The notes: generated by a model not told the origin, from the letters alone. 63,075 nt of DNA from Bacillus sp. 491mf (GCF_900112415.1 NZ_FOLV01000020.1:1-63075), one strand, 5' to 3'. Shown: positions 50,448 through 59,969, numbered from the stretch's first letter. Numbers and translations: made by a program.

Positions 50448-51467
50448 TTACCCAAAGTAACGATGATAAATCGTTTTTGCTTCCGCTATATCCTTTGTTC
50501 CGTGCACAAGCACACGGCCATCTTGAAATGCCACTAACCGTTTATTCTCAACAGAAAATGATAGTAAATAAGAGTTTGCTGTTAAATCCGTTACCCGATT
50601 TTGCAGCAAATTTTGATACATAGACAAATGAAGCTGCTCTTTATGTGGCGGACGAATTTGTACTGTATTTCTACCGCATAAAACAGCTGCCCTAGAAGTA
50701 TTCTCCTTGCTTAAATACGGATAAACGGCTTCTTCTCCGCACGATAAGCAGTGCTCATTTCGCAATTTTTGTACGTTCATGCATGAATATTCATTTTTCC
50801 ATACATCAAATGACACAAGCCCATCACGCAGTGCCTCATAATCTTCTACTAAAATTTTTAATGCCTCCGCAACTTGATGTGATACAACAATGGATACGGC
50901 AGGCGAAATAATTCCCGCCGTATCACATGTCACTCCGCCGAGCGGTATCGATTGTAATAAACAAGAGAGGCACGGCGTCTTTCCTGGTAAAATTGTATAA
51001 GAAAGACCGTAACTACCAACACAAGCTCCATAAATCCATGGAACAGAATACTTTTGGGATATATCATTTACAATAAAACGCGTCTCAAAATTATCTGTTG
51101 CATCGATGATAATATCTACACCTGTGATCAGTTGTTCTAACTCTTCCGCTGTTACATCTTGTACGTAAGCTTCTACAACTACATCACTATTAATGGCGTG
51201 TAAGCGCCGTTTAGCTGCCACTGCTTTTGGTAAATGGTTTTGCACATCATCTTCGCAGTATAACTGTTGACGCTGCAAATTACTCCAGTCAATGTAATCA
51301 CGGTCAACAATCGTCACTTTGCCAACTCCAGCGCGAACGAGCATCTCTGCATTTGCACTACCAAGTGCTCCTGCTCCAATAATCAGTACATGTTTTTCTC
51401 TTATTTTTTGCTGTCCTTCTTCTCCAATTGGAGAGAACAACACTTGACGGGAATATCGATTATTCAA
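50448..51467 (-). CDS. thiF: ThiF adenylyltransferase (MoeB/E1-like)
   Basis: 339 residues. ATP motif [19 protein letters not shown] (about 30-48), [28 protein letters not shown], zinc CxxC pairs CLSCLL and CLSC. It adenylates the C-terminal glycine of ThiS before sulfur transfer. Start overlaps the thiG stop by 8 nt. Longer than E. coli ThiF (about 250 residues): it has a C-terminal extension without recognised rhodanese motifs. Confidence 0.93.
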   Translation of the reverse strand: MNNRYSRQVLFSPIGEEGQQKIREKHVLIIGAGALGSANAEMLVRAGVGKVTIVDRDYIDWSNLQRQQLYCEDDVQNHLPKAVAAKRRLHAINSDVVVEAYVQDVTAEELEQLITGVDIIIDATDNFETRFIVNDISQKYSVPWIYGACVGSYGLSYTILPGKTPCLSCLLQSIPLGGVTCDTAGIISPAVSIVVSHQVAEALKILVEDYEALRDGLVSFDVWKNEYSCMNVQKLRNEHCLSCGEEAVYPYLSKENTSRAAVLCGRNTVQIRPPHKEQLHLSMYQNLLQNRVTDLTANSYLLSFSVENKRLVAFQDGRVLVHGTKDIAEAKTIYHRYFG

Positions 51468-52230
51468 GAACGCTCATTCCTTCTAACGGGCTGCTTGCAA
51501 TCGCGCAGCGCTTCCGAGCAATACGTCCTGCTTCAAAGCCTAATCTTCCTGCCTGGATACTAAGCTTCATTGCCTCTGCCATTTTCACAGGATCTTTTGC
51601 TCCCGAAACAGCTGTATTTAATAACACACCATCTGCACCTAATTCCAGCGCAAATGCTGCGTCAGCTGGACTACCAATGCCTGCATCAACAATAACGGGA
51701 ACAGTAGCTTGCTGGATAATAAAGCCTAAATGTAATGGATTTACAATGCCAAGACCAGAGCCGATTGGCGATGCACCAGGCATAATCGCATGGACGCCTA
51801 ACTCTTGTAATTTACGTGCTAACACAACATCATCAGACGTATACGGCAGGACGATAAACCCTTCTTTTAATAGCATTTCTGACGCTTTTAACGTTTCAAC
51901 TGGATCTGGCAATAACGTTTTATCATCACCAATTACTTCTACTTTAATCATGTCGCATAACCCTGACGCTTTCGCTAGTTTGGCGATGCGCACTGCTTCT
52001 TCTGCTGTTTTTGCTCCCGCTGTATTTGGAAGAAGTGTATACTTTGTTACATCAATTTTTTCTAGTAAATTGGGCTGCTCTGCATCAAAAATATCCATCC
52101 GACGCACCGCAAACGTTAAAATTTCTGCTTCTGATACTTCAATCGCTTTCTTTTGCACATCAAAGTCGGAAAATTTCCCTGTTCCTAATAACAATCTAGA
52201 CTGAAAAGTAAATGGCCCAATCTTTAACAT
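51460..52230 (-). CDS. thiG: thiazole synthase ThiG
   Basis: 256 residues from ATG 52230 (GTAGGAGG upstream). TIM-barrel protein with [37 protein letters not shown] (catalytic Lys region), [12 protein letters not shown] and [14 protein letters not shown] phosphate site. It makes the thiazole phosphate from deoxyxylulose phosphate, dehydroglycine (from ThiO) and ThiS-thiocarboxylate. The neighbours ThiS, ThiF and ThiO complete the complex. Confidence 0.96.
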   Translation of the reverse strand: MLKIGPFTFQSRLLLGTGKFSDFDVQKKAIEVSEAEILTFAVRRMDIFDAEQPNLLEKIDVTKYTLLPNTAGAKTAEEAVRIAKLAKASGLCDMIKVEVIGDDKTLLPDPVETLKASEMLLKEGFIVLPYTSDDVVLARKLQELGVHAIMPGASPIGSGLGIVNPLHLGFIIQQATVPVIVDAGIGSPADAAFALELGADGVLLNTAVSGAKDPVKMAEAMKLSIQAGRLGFEAGRIARKRCAIASSPLEGMSVLE

Positions 52231-52232
52231 AA

Positions 52233-52436
52233 TCAACCGCCTCCTACGAATGTTACAATTTCAATTTGATCTCCCTCAAAAACAGATGTATCTTGATGAT
52301 CCTCTTTTTGTAAAATATCTTGATTGCGTTCTACAACAACAATTTTCGTTTCTAATCCTAAATGAACAAGCAAATCAGCTACGCTTTTAACCTCACTTGG
52401 TACATCTACTTGTCTTCCGTTAATTTTTAAGTTCAA
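52233..52436 (-). CDS. thiS: sulfur-carrier protein ThiS
   Basis: 67 residues, TTG start at 52436 behind AAGGAG. Ubiquitin-like fold ending VTFVGGG, whose terminal Gly-Gly is activated by ThiF and carries the thiocarboxylate. 2 nt from thiG. A dispersed repeat lies between it and thiO. Confidence 0.95.
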   Translation of the reverse strand: MNLKINGRQVDVPSEVKSVADLLVHLGLETKIVVVERNQDILQKEDHQDTSVFEGDQIEIVTFVGGG

Positions 52437-52499
52437 GCTTTCATCTCCTTACGAAAAATATACATCGCGGTTATGCAAAGCAAAACACGACCGCTGTTT

Positions 52500-52565
52500 G
52501 CTTTCTCCCTTTGTTTTAATAGGCCCTAACCGCTTCTTGCTCTCGCCCTCCAAAAGAAAGAAAGA
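52500..52565 (+). repeat. dispersed repeat fragment inside the thi operon
   Basis: GGCCCTAACCGCTTCTTGCT then CTCGCCCTCCAAAAG matches the family at 8300-8350 with the middle hairpin arm lost. It lies in the 143-nt thiO-thiS gap, the only long gap in an otherwise tightly packed operon. Confidence 0.5.
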
Positions 52566-52579
52566 GGTTTTAGATTGAT

Positions 52580-53689
52580 TTATATAGATTGTGAAAGCAG
52601 CGAATCTAGTAAACGATTCTCTTGCTTTCCTTCTATCAAATCAGCCATATATTCTCCTGAAACGGGACTTAATAAAATTCCATTTCGATAATGGCCCGTA
52701 CAGGCGTATAAACCAGTAATCTCTTCATGCCTGCCGATATACGGCATATTATGATTCGATTGCGGACGTAACCCTGCCCAGGCTCCGTCCCATTCTGCTG
52801 TCTTTAATGCTGGCAAAATCCGATATGCACGCTCTAATATAGAAGTAATACTTTCAGGGCGCACCGCTTTGTTATATGTATGAGGTTTCATTGTTGCCCC
52901 GATGACATAACGTCCGCCGCGCTTCGGTGCGATATAAAATCGCTCTTGAAAAATAGGAGCTTGTAGAAGCGGCTTACGACTGCGCGCCGCAACGACTTCA
53001 CCTTTTACAGGATATGTCCCCCACTCATGATGAAAATATTGTAATAGTTTTGTGCTCCACGAACCTCCAGCAATTACTACGTTTTCACAGGCGATCGCAC
53101 CTTCTGATGTCAGTAATCCTGTGACACGCTGATTCTTCATTTGAATATCAAACACTTCCGTTTCTTCATATATGTCCGCACCAGATATCGCAGCGGAGTG
53201 AGCGAATGCCTTCGTCAGCTCCGGGGCAATGACATGACCATCTTTTGGGTGGTAAACTGCGCCAATAATCGAAGTAGATAAATAGGGTTCTTTTTTTCGT
53301 AGTTCTTCTCCTGAGATAAAATGGGACTCTTCTCCTGTTTGCTGCTGCCATTTCATAATATGAAGAAGCCGGACACTCTCTTCTTCATTTTGAGCAATGC
53401 GATAAATCCCCTTTTCTTCATATCCGATATCAATTCCGGTTTTATCACGTAATAGACTTGCAAGTTTCGGAAACATTGCGCGGCTTTTCCTGCCTAATTC
53501 AAATAGCGGATCGTATTCATCCCACTCCGCCTGGACACCTAATAATCCTGCTGCTGCTTTAGAGGCTTCAGAAGCAATTTTTTGTTTTTCAATGATGGCA
53601 ACTTTATAACCTCTTTCAGCAAGGAAATGTGCAACCGAACTTCCAATTACACCGCCGCCAACGATGGCAACATCATATATTTTTTTCAT
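52580..53689 (-). CDS. thiO: glycine oxidase ThiO
   Basis: 369 residues from ATG 53689, inside the end of tenI (17-nt overlap). FAD motif VAIVGGGVIGSSVAHFLAERGY (about 6-27), KRGGRYVIGATMKP and the C-terminal GLRPQSNHNMPYIG are typical of the DAO family glycine oxidases. It oxidises glycine to the imine used by ThiG. Confidence 0.94.
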   Translation of the reverse strand: MKKIYDVAIVGGGVIGSSVAHFLAERGYKVAIIEKQKIASEASKAAAGLLGVQAEWDEYDPLFELGRKSRAMFPKLASLLRDKTGIDIGYEEKGIYRIAQNEEESVRLLHIMKWQQQTGEESHFISGEELRKKEPYLSTSIIGAVYHPKDGHVIAPELTKAFAHSAAISGADIYEETEVFDIQMKNQRVTGLLTSEGAIACENVVIAGGSWSTKLLQYFHHEWGTYPVKGEVVAARSRKPLLQAPIFQERFYIAPKRGGRYVIGATMKPHTYNKAVRPESITSILERAYRILPALKTAEWDGAWAGLRPQSNHNMPYIGRHEEITGLYACTGHYRNGILLSPVSGEYMADLIEGKQENRLLDSLLSQSI

Positions 53690-54308
53690 GATTTCTCGCC
53701 CACTTTCGTATCGTTTCCTTATATAATTTGGCCTGCTCATTTGGTTTTGCGGCACTTAAAATTCCAGACATAATTGCAATACCATTAGCCCCGGTGCCAA
53801 GTACTTCTGCTGTATGATTAGGAGTAATCCCTCCAATAGCGTTGATTGGGATTGTTAAGCGTTTTGCTATTTCAGTAATCCCAGCTAATCCTCTTGGCGG
53901 AACTCCTTTTTTAGAGTTCGTTTGAAACAAATGTCCATATAGAAGAGAATCTGCGCCACTTTGAAAAGCAAATACAGCTTCTTCAAATGAATGAACGGAG
54001 TAACCAACATGTAAATAAGAAAACTTTTCTTTAACAGACTTTACATCCACGCTGCGATATCCAAGTTGTACACGTCTAATATTGAATAAAATTGCAATAT
54101 CAATCCGATCATTGATGACAAGTTTAGAAGAAGGAAACCCATTATATAAGAGCTTTTCCACACCTTCATATAACTCTTTCGTACTTTTCTCTCGCTCACG
54201 AATGTGCAAATAATCTATTTCACTTTCAATATCAGTTGCTATATTCGCTAACTCTTCAAATGACATACGACCATTTGATATAACGTGAAGCTCAGCTTTC
54301 ATATCCAT
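53673..54308 (-). CDS. tenI: thiazole tautomerase TenI
   Basis: 211 residues, ThiE-like TIM barrel (LHIREREKSTKELYE, VGYSVHSFEEA, NAIGGITPNHTAEVLGTGANGIAIMSGI). It resembles TenI rather than ThiE: position H126 in YGHLFQT corresponds to the tautomerase histidine (His122 in B. subtilis TenI), and it lies between thiY and thiO as tenI does in B. subtilis. It aromatises the thiazole carboxylate phosphate. Start at 54308 or the second ATG at 54302. Confidence 0.9.
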   Translation of the reverse strand: MDMKAELHVISNGRMSFEELANIATDIESEIDYLHIREREKSTKELYEGVEKLLYNGFPSSKLVINDRIDIAILFNIRRVQLGYRSVDVKSVKEKFSYLHVGYSVHSFEEAVFAFQSGADSLLYGHLFQTNSKKGVPPRGLAGITEIAKRLTIPINAIGGITPNHTAEVLGTGANGIAIMSGILSAAKPNEQAKLYKETIRKWARNHEKNI

Positions 54309-54312
54309 TCGC

Positions 54313-55314
54313 CTACTTTAAAATGTTTTCAAACAACTCATTTGCCGGAACCATTTCTTTTGTCATTCCTTTTTCTTTTAACCACTTGTTTTGTTTTTCC
54401 CACGAACTTGCTGTATCTGATAAAAATGGTTCATCTTTCGTTTCCATTTTGTCTAATAAAATTTTCATACTTTCTTTTTCAACTTCTGGAATCAACGGGA
54501 AATTCTCTTTTTCTTGATGATTTAATAAAATGTTTAATGCTTCATCTGGATTTTTTTTCATAAATTCATAACCTTTTTTCGCCCCGCGTAAAAAGGCTTG
54601 TAATGTTTCTTTATCTTTTTTCAATGTTTTGTCGCCTGTTACAAATACAAGTTCATGATAGTTCGGTACACCGTAATCCGCTGGGTTAAAATATGCTGGC
54701 TCGTAACCTTCATGACGCATGACTGGAACTTCATGGTTAATGTATGCCCCTGTAACAGCATCTACTTTTTTCGTAGTAAGAGCCGGTACTAAATCAAAAC
54801 CAACATCGACTACTTTTACGTTATTTGGGTTTCCCCCGTCTCCTTTAATCATCGTTTTTACATATTCTTCACTTAACGGTGTCCCTGAATATCCAATTGT
54901 TTTTCCTTCCAAATCTTTAGGAGAAGAAATACCTGCTGATTTTAGCGAGACAACGTGGTTTAAAGGAGAACGAACAACGGCACCGATAGATTTCACTGGA
55001 ATGTGTTCATTCGCTCTCGCAATTACAACATCAGGCTGATAATACAATCCAACCGTTACTTTTCCTGCTGCTGCTAACGTTAATGGATCAGTTGGATTAG
55101 AAGGGAATTTAATATGTACCTTCACACCTTCTTCTTTAAAATAGCCCTTTTCAATTGCTGCATAAATAAAGCTATGCACTGCATTTGGGTACCAATCGAG
55201 CATAACAGTTACTTCTTTTTCACCTTTTTTCTTTTCTGATGCTGAATTACTAGAACACCCAGCAATCATCGCAATTAATAATGTAAACACAAAGATGCGT
55301 TTTACTAGTTTCAT
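54313..55314 (-). CDS. thiY: ThiY-like substrate-binding lipoprotein for pyrimidine precursors
   Basis: 333 residues from ATG 55314, overlapping the permease stop (ATGA). Lipoprotein signal with AMIAGCSSN (lipid Cys). NMT1/THI5-like periplasmic-binding fold (TVMLDWYPNAVHSFIYAAIEKGYFKEEGV, TIGYSGTPLSEEYVKTMI). ThiY binds N-formyl-aminopyrimidine breakdown products of thiamin for salvage. Encoded with thiX and thiZ and downstream of tenA, which deaminates the imported compound. Confidence 0.92.
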   Translation of the reverse strand: MKLVKRIFVFTLLIAMIAGCSSNSASEKKKGEKEVTVMLDWYPNAVHSFIYAAIEKGYFKEEGVKVHIKFPSNPTDPLTLAAAGKVTVGLYYQPDVVIARANEHIPVKSIGAVVRSPLNHVVSLKSAGISSPKDLEGKTIGYSGTPLSEEYVKTMIKGDGGNPNNVKVVDVGFDLVPALTTKKVDAVTGAYINHEVPVMRHEGYEPAYFNPADYGVPNYHELVFVTGDKTLKKDKETLQAFLRGAKKGYEFMKKNPDEALNILLNHQEKENFPLIPEVEKESMKILLDKMETKDEPFLSDTASSWEKQNKWLKEKGMTKEMVPANELFENILK

Positions 55315-56063
55315 GAATGCTTCCTCCAACTAATCAATTTCTTCTCAAATATCGAAACGAGTAATACAAAGAAAATAGCGAGTAATGACAATAAAACAAT
55401 TGGCGCAAACACACCCGCACCATCCATTTGTGTCATCATTCGTTTACTAAAATAGCCTAGCCCCGCTTGTGCCCCGAGCCACTCACCAATTGCTGCCCCA
55501 ATCACGCTAAATGGCACAGCTACCTTTAAAGCTGAAAAAAAATAGGGAAGCGCAGACGGCAATTTCAATTTGAAAAATATATCTTTTTTTGTTGCACCAT
55601 ATGTAATTAAAAGCTCTTCCCAATCCTTTTTCGTACTGCAAAGGCCATCATACGTATTCACTGCAATAGGAAAGAACGTAATCAGTACTGTGACAACAAC
55701 CTTGCTCCAAATCGAATAACCAAACCATAAAACAAATAATGGTGCTAAAGCTGTAACGGGAATCGTTTGTGAAGCAACTAAGAGCGGATAAAATGCCTTC
55801 TCAGCAAATGAGCTCATACTCATCAACATCGCTAACCCAACGCCTAATACGATAGAAATGACAATGCCGATCACTGTAACAGAAAGCGTTGCTGGTAAAT
55901 GCACCGTAAGCAATATATCCCGCAAATCCCATATTTTTCGAACAATGGCACTTGGAGACGGCAAAATGTACATTTCATCAAGAATCCGTGCCCCTATTTC
56001 CCATCCAATCAGCAAAATAGCAGTTACAATAATAGCCGGAACATAATCTATAATTCGCTTCAT
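55311..56063 (-). CDS. thiX: ThiX-like ABC permease
   Basis: 250 residues, six membrane helices. The EAA-type loop WEELLITYGATKKDIFFKLKLPSALPYFFSALKVAVPFS (about 140-178) is that of NitT/TauT-type permeases. Overlaps thiZ and thiY by 4 nt each (ATGA), so a tightly coupled set. Confidence 0.92.
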   Translation of the reverse strand: MKRIIDYVPAIIVTAILLIGWEIGARILDEMYILPSPSAIVRKIWDLRDILLTVHLPATLSVTVIGIVISIVLGVGLAMLMSMSSFAEKAFYPLLVASQTIPVTALAPLFVLWFGYSIWSKVVVTVLITFFPIAVNTYDGLCSTKKDWEELLITYGATKKDIFFKLKLPSALPYFFSALKVAVPFSVIGAAIGEWLGAQAGLGYFSKRMMTQMDGAGVFAPIVLLSLLAIFFVLLVSIFEKKLISWRKHS

Positions 56064-56803
56064 ACAAGCACCTGTCTTTGCAACATGCCAATAAGTTCAT
56101 CTTTTAACGCTAGCATTTCCAGGCGATGCAAATCCTTTCGAGAGCGCTCTTGTCCAAGGGGTACAACTCGCTCAGTTAATGATGTAATCGGCTGCTCTGT
56201 TACGACAAAAATACGATTAGAAAGATACAGCGCTTCATCAACATCGTGTGTAATAAACAAAATCGTTTTTTGCCAATGTTTCCATTGTTCAAACAACCAT
56301 TCTTGCAGAGATGCCTTCGTTAATGCATCAAGTGCACTAAACGGTTCATCTAATAGTAAGAGGTCGCCTCCCGTTAACAACGTCCGAATAAACGATACGC
56401 GTTGCCGCATTCCGCCTGATAAATCTTTTGGATACTTCTTTTCATATCCTTGCAGTCCAAACTGCGCCAGCAGCTCTAGTGCTTTCATTTGCGCTTCTTT
56501 TTTCTTCATTCCTTGGCATTCAAGAGGCAAAGCTGCATTTTCAATAATGGTTCGCCACGGGAGTAACATATCTTTTTGCGGCATATAGCCAACAGGAGTT
56601 GTTCCCATTACATCAATCGTGCCAGCATTTTCTTTCTCAAGTCCCGTAATAAGCCGAAACAATGTACTTTTCCCGCAGCCACTTGGCCCAATAATACTAA
56701 TGAATTCCCCTTCTTGTACTGCAGCATTAAGACCCTCTATAATCGGTTTCTCATCATAATGGAAAGAAACGTTATGAAATTGTAGTATGTTCTTGCTCTT
56801 CAA
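56060..56803 (-). CDS. thiZ: ThiZ-like ABC ATPase
   Basis: 247 residues from TTG 56803, chosen for AAGGAGATGTGGGGG upstream; the longer frame to 56851 lies inside tenA. Walker A GPSGCGKST (about 41-49), signature LSGGMRQR, Walker B LLLLDEPFSALD. It powers pyrimidine uptake with ThiX and ThiY. Overlaps tenA by 32 nt. Confidence 0.92.
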   Translation of the reverse strand: MKSKNILQFHNVSFHYDEKPIIEGLNAAVQEGEFISIIGPSGCGKSTLFRLITGLEKENAGTIDVMGTTPVGYMPQKDMLLPWRTIIENAALPLECQGMKKKEAQMKALELLAQFGLQGYEKKYPKDLSGGMRQRVSFIRTLLTGGDLLLLDEPFSALDALTKASLQEWLFEQWKHWQKTILFITHDVDEALYLSNRIFVVTEQPITSLTERVVPLGQERSRKDLHRLEMLALKDELIGMLQRQVLV

Positions 56804-57467
56804 ACCCCCACATCTCCTTACGATATGCCATATCCCAAAATAAATATTCAAAACGGCTGGAATATAAGAAGATCTCTTCTAAACGATTTCGTTCTTCTTC
56901 TGTTTTCCCAATTACAATTTCATTACATAAATCAATTAACCATACACAAAGATTCCCGTATTCCTCAGAGCTATATCCTTGAATCCACTCACCAAAAAAT
57001 TCATGATCGCGTGCTCCTGGAATCGCATTTAAACGCTTTCCAATCTCCCAATAACTCCACATACATGGAAGCAATGCTGCAATTAGCTCAGCCAGTGTAC
57101 CGTTTTGAGAAACAGACATCATATAGTTTGTATATGCTAGATTCATAGCTGATGGCCTTGCGGATTCCATCTCTTCAACAGAAATTCCTAAGCGTTTTGC
57201 ATATTGTTTATGAATCGTCATTTCCCCATTTAAAATTCCATCAATTTGTTCAGCAAATTTCGCCATCACTTTTGGATTTGTTGTTTTGACAACACCAATT
57301 GCATATAGCTTTGCGTAATCTAACAAATACAAATAATCTTGAACAATATAATATTGAAATCTATCTTTCTCTAACGTTCCATCTCCCATCCCTGTTACAA
57401 ATGGATGATTGTGACTCTTCTCCCAAATAGGTTGCACCTTTTCAAATAGTCTTTCACAAAATGTCAT
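56772..57467 (-). CDS. tenA: aminopyrimidine aminohydrolase TenA
   Basis: 231 residues from ATG 57467 behind GGAAGGGGAAGCGGAG. The open frame continues to 57569 but crosses the riboswitch terminator. All-helical TenA fold with catalytic C135 (ALLPCMWSYWEIG), matching Cys135 of B. subtilis TenA, and a glutamate near the end (FEYLFWDMAY). It hydrolyses 5-aminomethyl pyrimidine to HMP for salvage. First gene of the ten-gene thi operon. Confidence 0.95.
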   Translation of the reverse strand: MTFCERLFEKVQPIWEKSHNHPFVTGMGDGTLEKDRFQYYIVQDYLYLLDYAKLYAIGVVKTTNPKVMAKFAEQIDGILNGEMTIHKQYAKRLGISVEEMESARPSAMNLAYTNYMMSVSQNGTLAELIAALLPCMWSYWEIGKRLNAIPGARDHEFFGEWIQGYSSEEYGNLCVWLIDLCNEIVIGKTEEERNRLEEIFLYSSRFEYLFWDMAYRKEMWGFEEQEHTTIS

Positions 57468-57502
57468 CTCCGCTTCCCCTTCCTGTATGTATGTTTCCAA
57501 AT

Positions 57503-57533
57503 AAAAAAGCCACTTCCATATAAGAAGTGGCCA
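57503..57533 (-). terminator. terminator of the promoter-distal TPP riboswitch
   Basis: GCCACTTC-TTATATG-GAAGTGGC followed by TTTTTTATTT on the minus strand, 35 nt before tenA. Confidence 0.9.
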
Positions 57534-57566
57534 CAGCAAACAAAAGAAAAACTCATTTGTTGTTTC

Positions 57567-57652
57567 CACTTCCCTACGCTAGCATCACCTAGATCAGGTT
57601 ATAAGGGTTAAGGTTTTTACCTCTCTCAGCTTTTAAGCACCCCTAGTGGTGT
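57567..57652 (-). ncRNA. TPP riboswitch 2 (promoter-distal)
   Basis: On the minus strand, ACTAGGGGTGCTTAAAAGCT, GAGAGAGG, AACCTGATCTAGGTGATGCT and AGCGTAGGGAAG, the THI-element consensus (GGGG...CTGAGA...ACCTGAT...GCTAGCGTAGGGAA). It is followed by the terminator at 57503-57533. Confidence 0.95.
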
Positions 57653-57668
57653 TCTATAAAATTGTTAA

Positions 57669-57707
57669 GAAAAAATCCCCGTTTCTATGCATAAAGAAAC
57701 GGGGACG
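57669..57707 (-). terminator. terminator of the promoter-proximal TPP riboswitch
   Basis: TCCCCGTTTCTTTATGCATA then GAAACGGGGA and TTTTTTC on the minus strand, between the two aptamers. Confidence 0.92.
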
Positions 57708-57726
57708 TTATTTATATCGTCCAAAT

Positions 57727-57815
57727 TGCTTCCCTACGCTAGCATCATCTAGATCAGGTTCAAGGGTCAAAGACTATCGGTCTACTCTCAGCTAGCAACA
57801 CTAGCTCCCCTAGCA
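57727..57815 (-). ncRNA. TPP riboswitch 1 (promoter-proximal)
   Basis: On the minus strand, GCTAGGGGAGCTAG, GCTGAGAGTAGACC, GAACCTGATCTAGATGATGC and TAGCGTAGGGAAGC, a second complete THI element with its own terminator. Two aptamer-terminator units in series are known from the B. anthracis tenA leader. Confidence 0.95.
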
Positions 57816-57836
57816 GTATATTCATTTAACATAGTC

Positions 57837-57865
57837 AGTATACCATCACCATATCTCATCGGCAA
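57837..57865 (-). promoter_or_regulatory. sigma-A promoter of the thi operon
   Basis: TTGCCG, 17 nt, TATACT on the minus strand, with the transcription start expected about 10-15 nt before aptamer 1. Confidence 0.7.
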
Positions 57866-57946
57866 CTCTTTTCATTTTGAATTAAACAAAAGAAAATATG
57901 TAACTACTCAGTCCCTCTATGAAAAAAAGACAGAAAAGCATTTCTT

Positions 57947-58002
57947 CATGGCCTGGGAGGGATTGGCTATGTATAGGAGTAGTTAGGGCCTTTTTTATTT
58001 TC
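57947..58002 (-). repeat. dispersed repeat, CGGCCA family, diverged inverted copy
   Basis: TGGCCTGGGAGGGATTGGCT ... TAGGAGTAGTTAGGGCCTTTT is a degenerate reverse copy of the family. The 57866-58378 stretch otherwise shows only a second fragment (58185-58250: GTCGCCACTATGCAG, CCAGATGCTCTCC) and the promoter of the endopeptidase. Confidence 0.5.
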
Positions 58003-58378
58003 ACTAGAATAATACCTCTTACCAAACTTCTAAATGAAATGTATGGATGAGTAGTTACGAAAATATTTCAAAAACATACTGTAAGTTCAGAAAAAAATGA
58101 ATTTCTTCTATCTATTTCCAGAACGGCTATAAATCTGCTATCCTTTTATTATATATCCATTTAAATCTTTCGACATGTAAGTCGCCACTATGCAGAATAT
58201 AGCATAGCTTGTGCGGTAAGAGCTCATCCAGATGCTCTCCTTAAGTCGATTTTTTAACTTGTATATATAGAGAAAAAATATTTGCTTGTCCTGAATCAAC
58301 AAATATATTACAAACTCAACAGCTTTATATTATGATTTCATTCATAATAGCTTATTACATAAGGAGGTCTATGAATAT

Positions 58379-59536
58379 ATGAATTTAAAAGTCGCAGCAA
58401 TAACAGCAACTACTGTAACAGTTGCCGCTATGCTTCCCTCTATAGCAAAATCTAATGTACATACCGCAGCAGCAGAGCAAACAGCAAAAACCAAAATTGG
58501 TTATGTAAAAATAGAAACATTACAAATGTACAATAGTCCTAATGGGGCAGATTCTGTTATTGACAGCATTACACGTGACACTCCCGTTACAATTCTTGAA
58601 ACAACAAATGAATGGTATAAAATTTACGCTCACAATAAAACTGGCTATGTCAAAAAAGAAGCAATTTCTTTAACAAAACCACACGATGGTGGGAATCAGT
58701 ATATCGTAAATACAGATGTATTAAACGTTCGCACTGAACCAAATACACAATCTAAAATTATTACTGTATTACCAAATGGGAAATTTGTTACTGTTCAAGA
58801 GGAACGAGAAGGATGGTATAAAATTGTACATAATGGAACAATCGGCTATGTAAAGAAAGAGTTTTTATCTAACGCTGATCAACCATTAGTAAAAGGAATT
58901 ACTGTACAAGGTGGAAATTCTTATTCTGTTGCCACTCCTACATTAAAAGTACGTAGCGGAGCAGGAACAAATACAGCTATTATCGGTTCTTTAACACATG
59001 GAACACAAGTACAAGTCGTTGAGAATTTGGGAACATGGTATAAAATTCGCTATGGATCAGGATATGGCTATGTCGCACAGCATTATATAGTACAACAGCA
59101 GCAACAACAACCCAAACAGCAAGCTACACCATCTATTCCAGCTGTATTTAAATATCCTACTCAAGGAAAAATAAGTTCAGGATTTGAAGAACGCTGGGGA
59201 GCAATGCACTATGGTATAGATTTTGCAGCAACAGGAGATGTTTCAATCCAATCTTCAGCACCTGGAACTGTCGTTAAATCATATTATTCTACAAGTTACG
59301 GAAATGTTGTATTTGTTGCTCATCATATAAACGGGAAGTTATACACAACTGTATATGCTCACATGAAAAGTCGAGCTGTCAAAGCAGGAGATACAGTGGC
59401 AACAGGCCAATTGCTCGGTTATATGGGAAATACAGGCCATTCAACTGGTCAACACTTACATTTTGAATTACATAACGGGGAATGGAATCTTAAAAAAACA
59501 AATGCTGTAAATCCACTTCCTTTCTTAGTTAGGTAA
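58379..59536 (+). CDS. secreted SH3b-M23 peptidoglycan endopeptidase
   Basis: 385 residues, AAGGAGG 11 nt before ATG 58379. Signal peptide about 1-33 (cleavage near AAA-EQ). Three bacterial SH3 domains (about 38-95, 104-162, 180-238), each ending in a WYKI...GYV motif. A QQQQQPKQQ linker leads to a LytM/M23 metallopeptidase domain (about 255-385) with HYGIDF (H, D) and GQHLHFEL (HxH) zinc ligands. It should cleave peptide crosslinks in the wall; the SH3 domains bind it to peptidoglycan. Confidence 0.95.
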   Translation: MNLKVAAITATTVTVAAMLPSIAKSNVHTAAAEQTAKTKIGYVKIETLQMYNSPNGADSVIDSITRDTPVTILETTNEWYKIYAHNKTGYVKKEAISLTKPHDGGNQYIVNTDVLNVRTEPNTQSKIITVLPNGKFVTVQEEREGWYKIVHNGTIGYVKKEFLSNADQPLVKGITVQGGNSYSVATPTLKVRSGAGTNTAIIGSLTHGTQVQVVENLGTWYKIRYGSGYGYVAQHYIVQQQQQQPKQQATPSIPAVFKYPTQGKISSGFEERWGAMHYGIDFAATGDVSIQSSAPGTVVKSYYSTSYGNVVFVAHHINGKLYTTVYAHMKSRAVKAGDTVATGQLLGYMGNTGHSTGQHLHFELHNGEWNLKKTNAVNPLPFLVR

Positions 59537-59542
59537 CGCATT

Positions 59543-59899
59543 ATGGCACGTAATATTTCGTTACTTATTGAGTATTTAGCATTTTTCGGGTTAATTTTTT
59601 GCTTATTAATTTATAACACAAACATTGTATTATTAAACATTATTATTGCGTTTGTTGCTTGCGAAGTGATTATGGAAATATTCAAGATCCGACTAAAGCG
59701 ACATATTTCACACATATATACCGCACTATTCATTATAGGTTCTTTATTAACAAGCATTATTTATAATGGCTTCCATGTCTCCGCAATGTTTCCAGTGTTT
59801 TTTATAACTATTCTTCTTATAGTATCTCAGTATATATACGTTCCAGAATATCGTAAACAACAGCAACAACATGAAAAAACGTGGAAAATAGGAAAATAA
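59543..59899 (+). CDS. four-helix membrane protein, unknown
   Basis: 118 residues, starting 6 nt after the endopeptidase stop, with GGTAACGCATT as a weak ribosome site, so translated by coupling if at all. Four hydrophobic segments (about 9-25, 27-45, 57-75, 79-95) and a basic, glutamine-rich tail. Not recognised. Shares the terminator at 59934-59969. Confidence 0.68.
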   Translation: MARNISLLIEYLAFFGLIFCLLIYNTNIVLLNIIIAFVACEVIMEIFKIRLKRHISHIYTALFIIGSLLTSIIYNGFHVSAMFPVFFITILLIVSQYIYVPEYRKQQQQHEKTWKIGK

Positions 59900-59933
59900 C
59901 GCCGCAATTCTTTGACATTATTTTCTTTACTAC

Positions 59934-59969
59934 TAAAAAAGGATTCCACATGATGTGGAATCCTTTTTT
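59934..59969. terminator. bidirectional terminator
   Basis: AAAAAAGGATTCCACA-TGA-TGTGGAATCCTTTTTT. Confidence 0.88.

Noticed and set aside
51428-52204. Long plus-strand open frame (258 codons) opposite thiG
   Set aside because: It is antisense to a clear ThiG, has low-complexity Ser/Asn/Ala-rich composition typical of a shadow frame, and no ribosome binding site.
55899-56588. 229-codon plus-strand frame across thiX and thiZ
   Set aside because: Antisense to two well-supported ABC genes, cysteine/serine-rich shadow composition, no ribosome site.
57468-57569. N-terminal extension of TenA
   Set aside because: It runs through the riboswitch terminator hairpin and encodes a Trp/Phe-rich stretch not found in TenA; the ATG at 57467 has a good ribosome site.
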